DNA from: Paracoccaceae bacterium
GTDB lineage: Bacteria > Pseudomonadota > Alphaproteobacteria > Rhodobacterales > Rhodobacteraceae
Direction: 5' to 3'
Length of the DNA stretch: 5,783 bases
Assembly: GCA_015485375.1 (NCBI GenBank)
Contig: WFTU01000328.1
Span: 1-5,783, forward strand
Made by a program: the position numbers and the translations under genes. Each line of letters starts with the position of its first letter. Position 1 is the first letter of the stretch. Positions 5,082 through 5,783 of this stretch are shown here, in pieces. The notes below the pieces were generated by a model. That model saw nothing but the letters and a program-made list of their open reading frames with translations. It did not search any database and had not been told where the DNA came from.

Positions 5082-5783
5082 TTAATGTTCTTGCCGAACA
5101 AAAGACATGACGGTTTCTATTGGTCTGCGACCCATGTTTCTGTATCCCAGATGCGGCCGTTCGGTATTGTAATGCACCAACCATGCGTCGAGATCGGCCT
5201 GCAGCGCTTCGACGCTGTCATAGAAGGTCTCGCGCATCTTCACCCGGAAGAACTCGTCCAGCACGGTGCGGTTGAAGCGCTCGACGAAGCCGTTGGTCTT
5301 TGGCGAGCGGACCCTGGTGCGGCGGTGATCGATGTCATTGAACTCGAGGTAGAGTTCGTAAGGGTGCTTGTCGGTCCCGCAGAACTCCCGGCCGTTGTCG
5401 GTGAGCACGGCACCCACCGGCAGGTCGAGCTTGCGGTAGAAGGGCAGCACATCATTGTGCAGAACCGCCACGGCTGCCTCGGGCTGCCTGGAGACGTGGA
5501 GAAAGCCGAAGGCGTAGCTGCCGTAGGTGTCGACCACCGCGTGCAGGTAGACCTTGCCCACCCCCTTGAGCGTGCCGACAAAGAAGGTGTCGGCGGACAA
5601 GAGCTCGCCCGGAGCGCTTGATTCAACATGCCTTTCCCGAAAGCAGGGGTTCATCTTCTCCAGGAACGCAGCCTGTTCGGCGGTCAGCTCGATCGCCTTC
5701 TCGGCGGTCTGCGCTTCCAGCGCCAGCCAGCGGTCGTAACGGGTGCCCAGGCCGGCGTCATTCAGGATCTTCTGGATCGTCAC
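5082..5783 (-). CDS. IS481-family DDE transposase, N-terminus beyond the window
   Basis: The minus-strand frame runs off the right edge, so only the last 233-234 codons are seen; the GTG at 5783 is probably an internal Val. It contains an integrase-core (rve) fold. After the linker YDRWLALEAQTAEKAIEL come the first catalytic Asp in LLSADTFFVG (residue 65 of the visible part), HAVVDTYGSYAFGFLH, the second Asp in GAVLTDNGREF (129) and the Glu in TNGFVERFNRTV (168). The C-terminal WLVHYNTERPHLGYRNMGRRP is the usual end of IS481/IS3-type enzymes, and the GTRYDRW to NPCFRERHVES stretch fits the IS481 group. The stop TAA is at 5084-5082. All three catalytic residues are intact, so this copy may be active if its hidden N-terminus and ends are whole. 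It converges on the secreted protein gene. Confidence 0.9.
   Translation of the reverse strand: MTIQKILNDAGLGTRYDRWLALEAQTAEKAIELTAEQAAFLEKMNPCFRERHVESSAPGELLSADTFFVGTLKGVGKVYLHAVVDTYGSYAFGFLHVSRQPEAAVAVLHNDVLPFYRKLDLPVGAVLTDNGREFCGTDKHPYELYLEFNDIDHRRTRVRSPKTNGFVERFNRTVLDEFFRVKMRETFYDSVEALQADLDAWLVHYNTERPHLGYRNMGRRPIETVMSFVRQEH

Noticed and set aside
5004..5621. Plus-strand frame of 205 codons opposite the IS481 transposase
   Set aside because: The minus strand carries all three DDE residues and family motifs; the plus frame is its shadow.

Overview
The window looks like an alphaproteobacterial chromosome, most likely Rhodobacterales or a relative. The left third is GC-rich (a sampled 60-base stretch of the AlaX gene, 841-900, is about 77% GC), is packed with overlapping genes and encodes proteins of the type usual in that group. 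This is inferred from composition and protein character only; no database search was possible.

Bases 1-1907 form an ordinary core segment. It holds the 3' end of an MscS-type mechanosensitive channel gene, a Zn-dependent alanyl-tRNA editing protein (AlaX type) and a small two-helix membrane protein of unknown function. All three read rightward, and each gene overlaps the next by 4 and then 1 base, so they probably form one translationally coupled operon. A complete tRNA-Ser(GGA) follows, with its own likely promoter and a strong intrinsic terminator.

Bases 1908-3929 are a graveyard of insertion sequences. In order they are: a C-terminal IS256-family transposase remnant with an internal deletion and frameshift (+ strand); an N-terminal IS256-type fragment on the opposite strand; an IS5-family transposase gene that is open throughout but lacks roughly 30 residues between its last two catalytic residues and carries a 21-bp tandem duplication; and the tail and right inverted repeat of an IS903-like (IS5 family) element.

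Bases 3930-4981 carry one gene of clearly lower GC (about 50% in a sampled 60-base stretch). It encodes a secreted protein of 343 residues that may have an alginate-lyase-like helical toroid fold. Its Shine-Dalgarno sequence begins within a few bases of the IS903-like inverted repeat, so its native promoter appears to have been replaced by the IS end. The right edge (5082-5783) is the C-terminal two thirds of an IS481-family transposase on the minus strand, running off the window.

The picture is a tRNA-Ser that marks the edge between core chromosome and a decayed mobile-element region holding one probable horizontally acquired gene. I see no convincing new multi-gene system. The points that most deserve a second look are the secreted protein and its IS-derived upstream region, the internally damaged IS5 transposase, and the back-to-back IS256 pieces.
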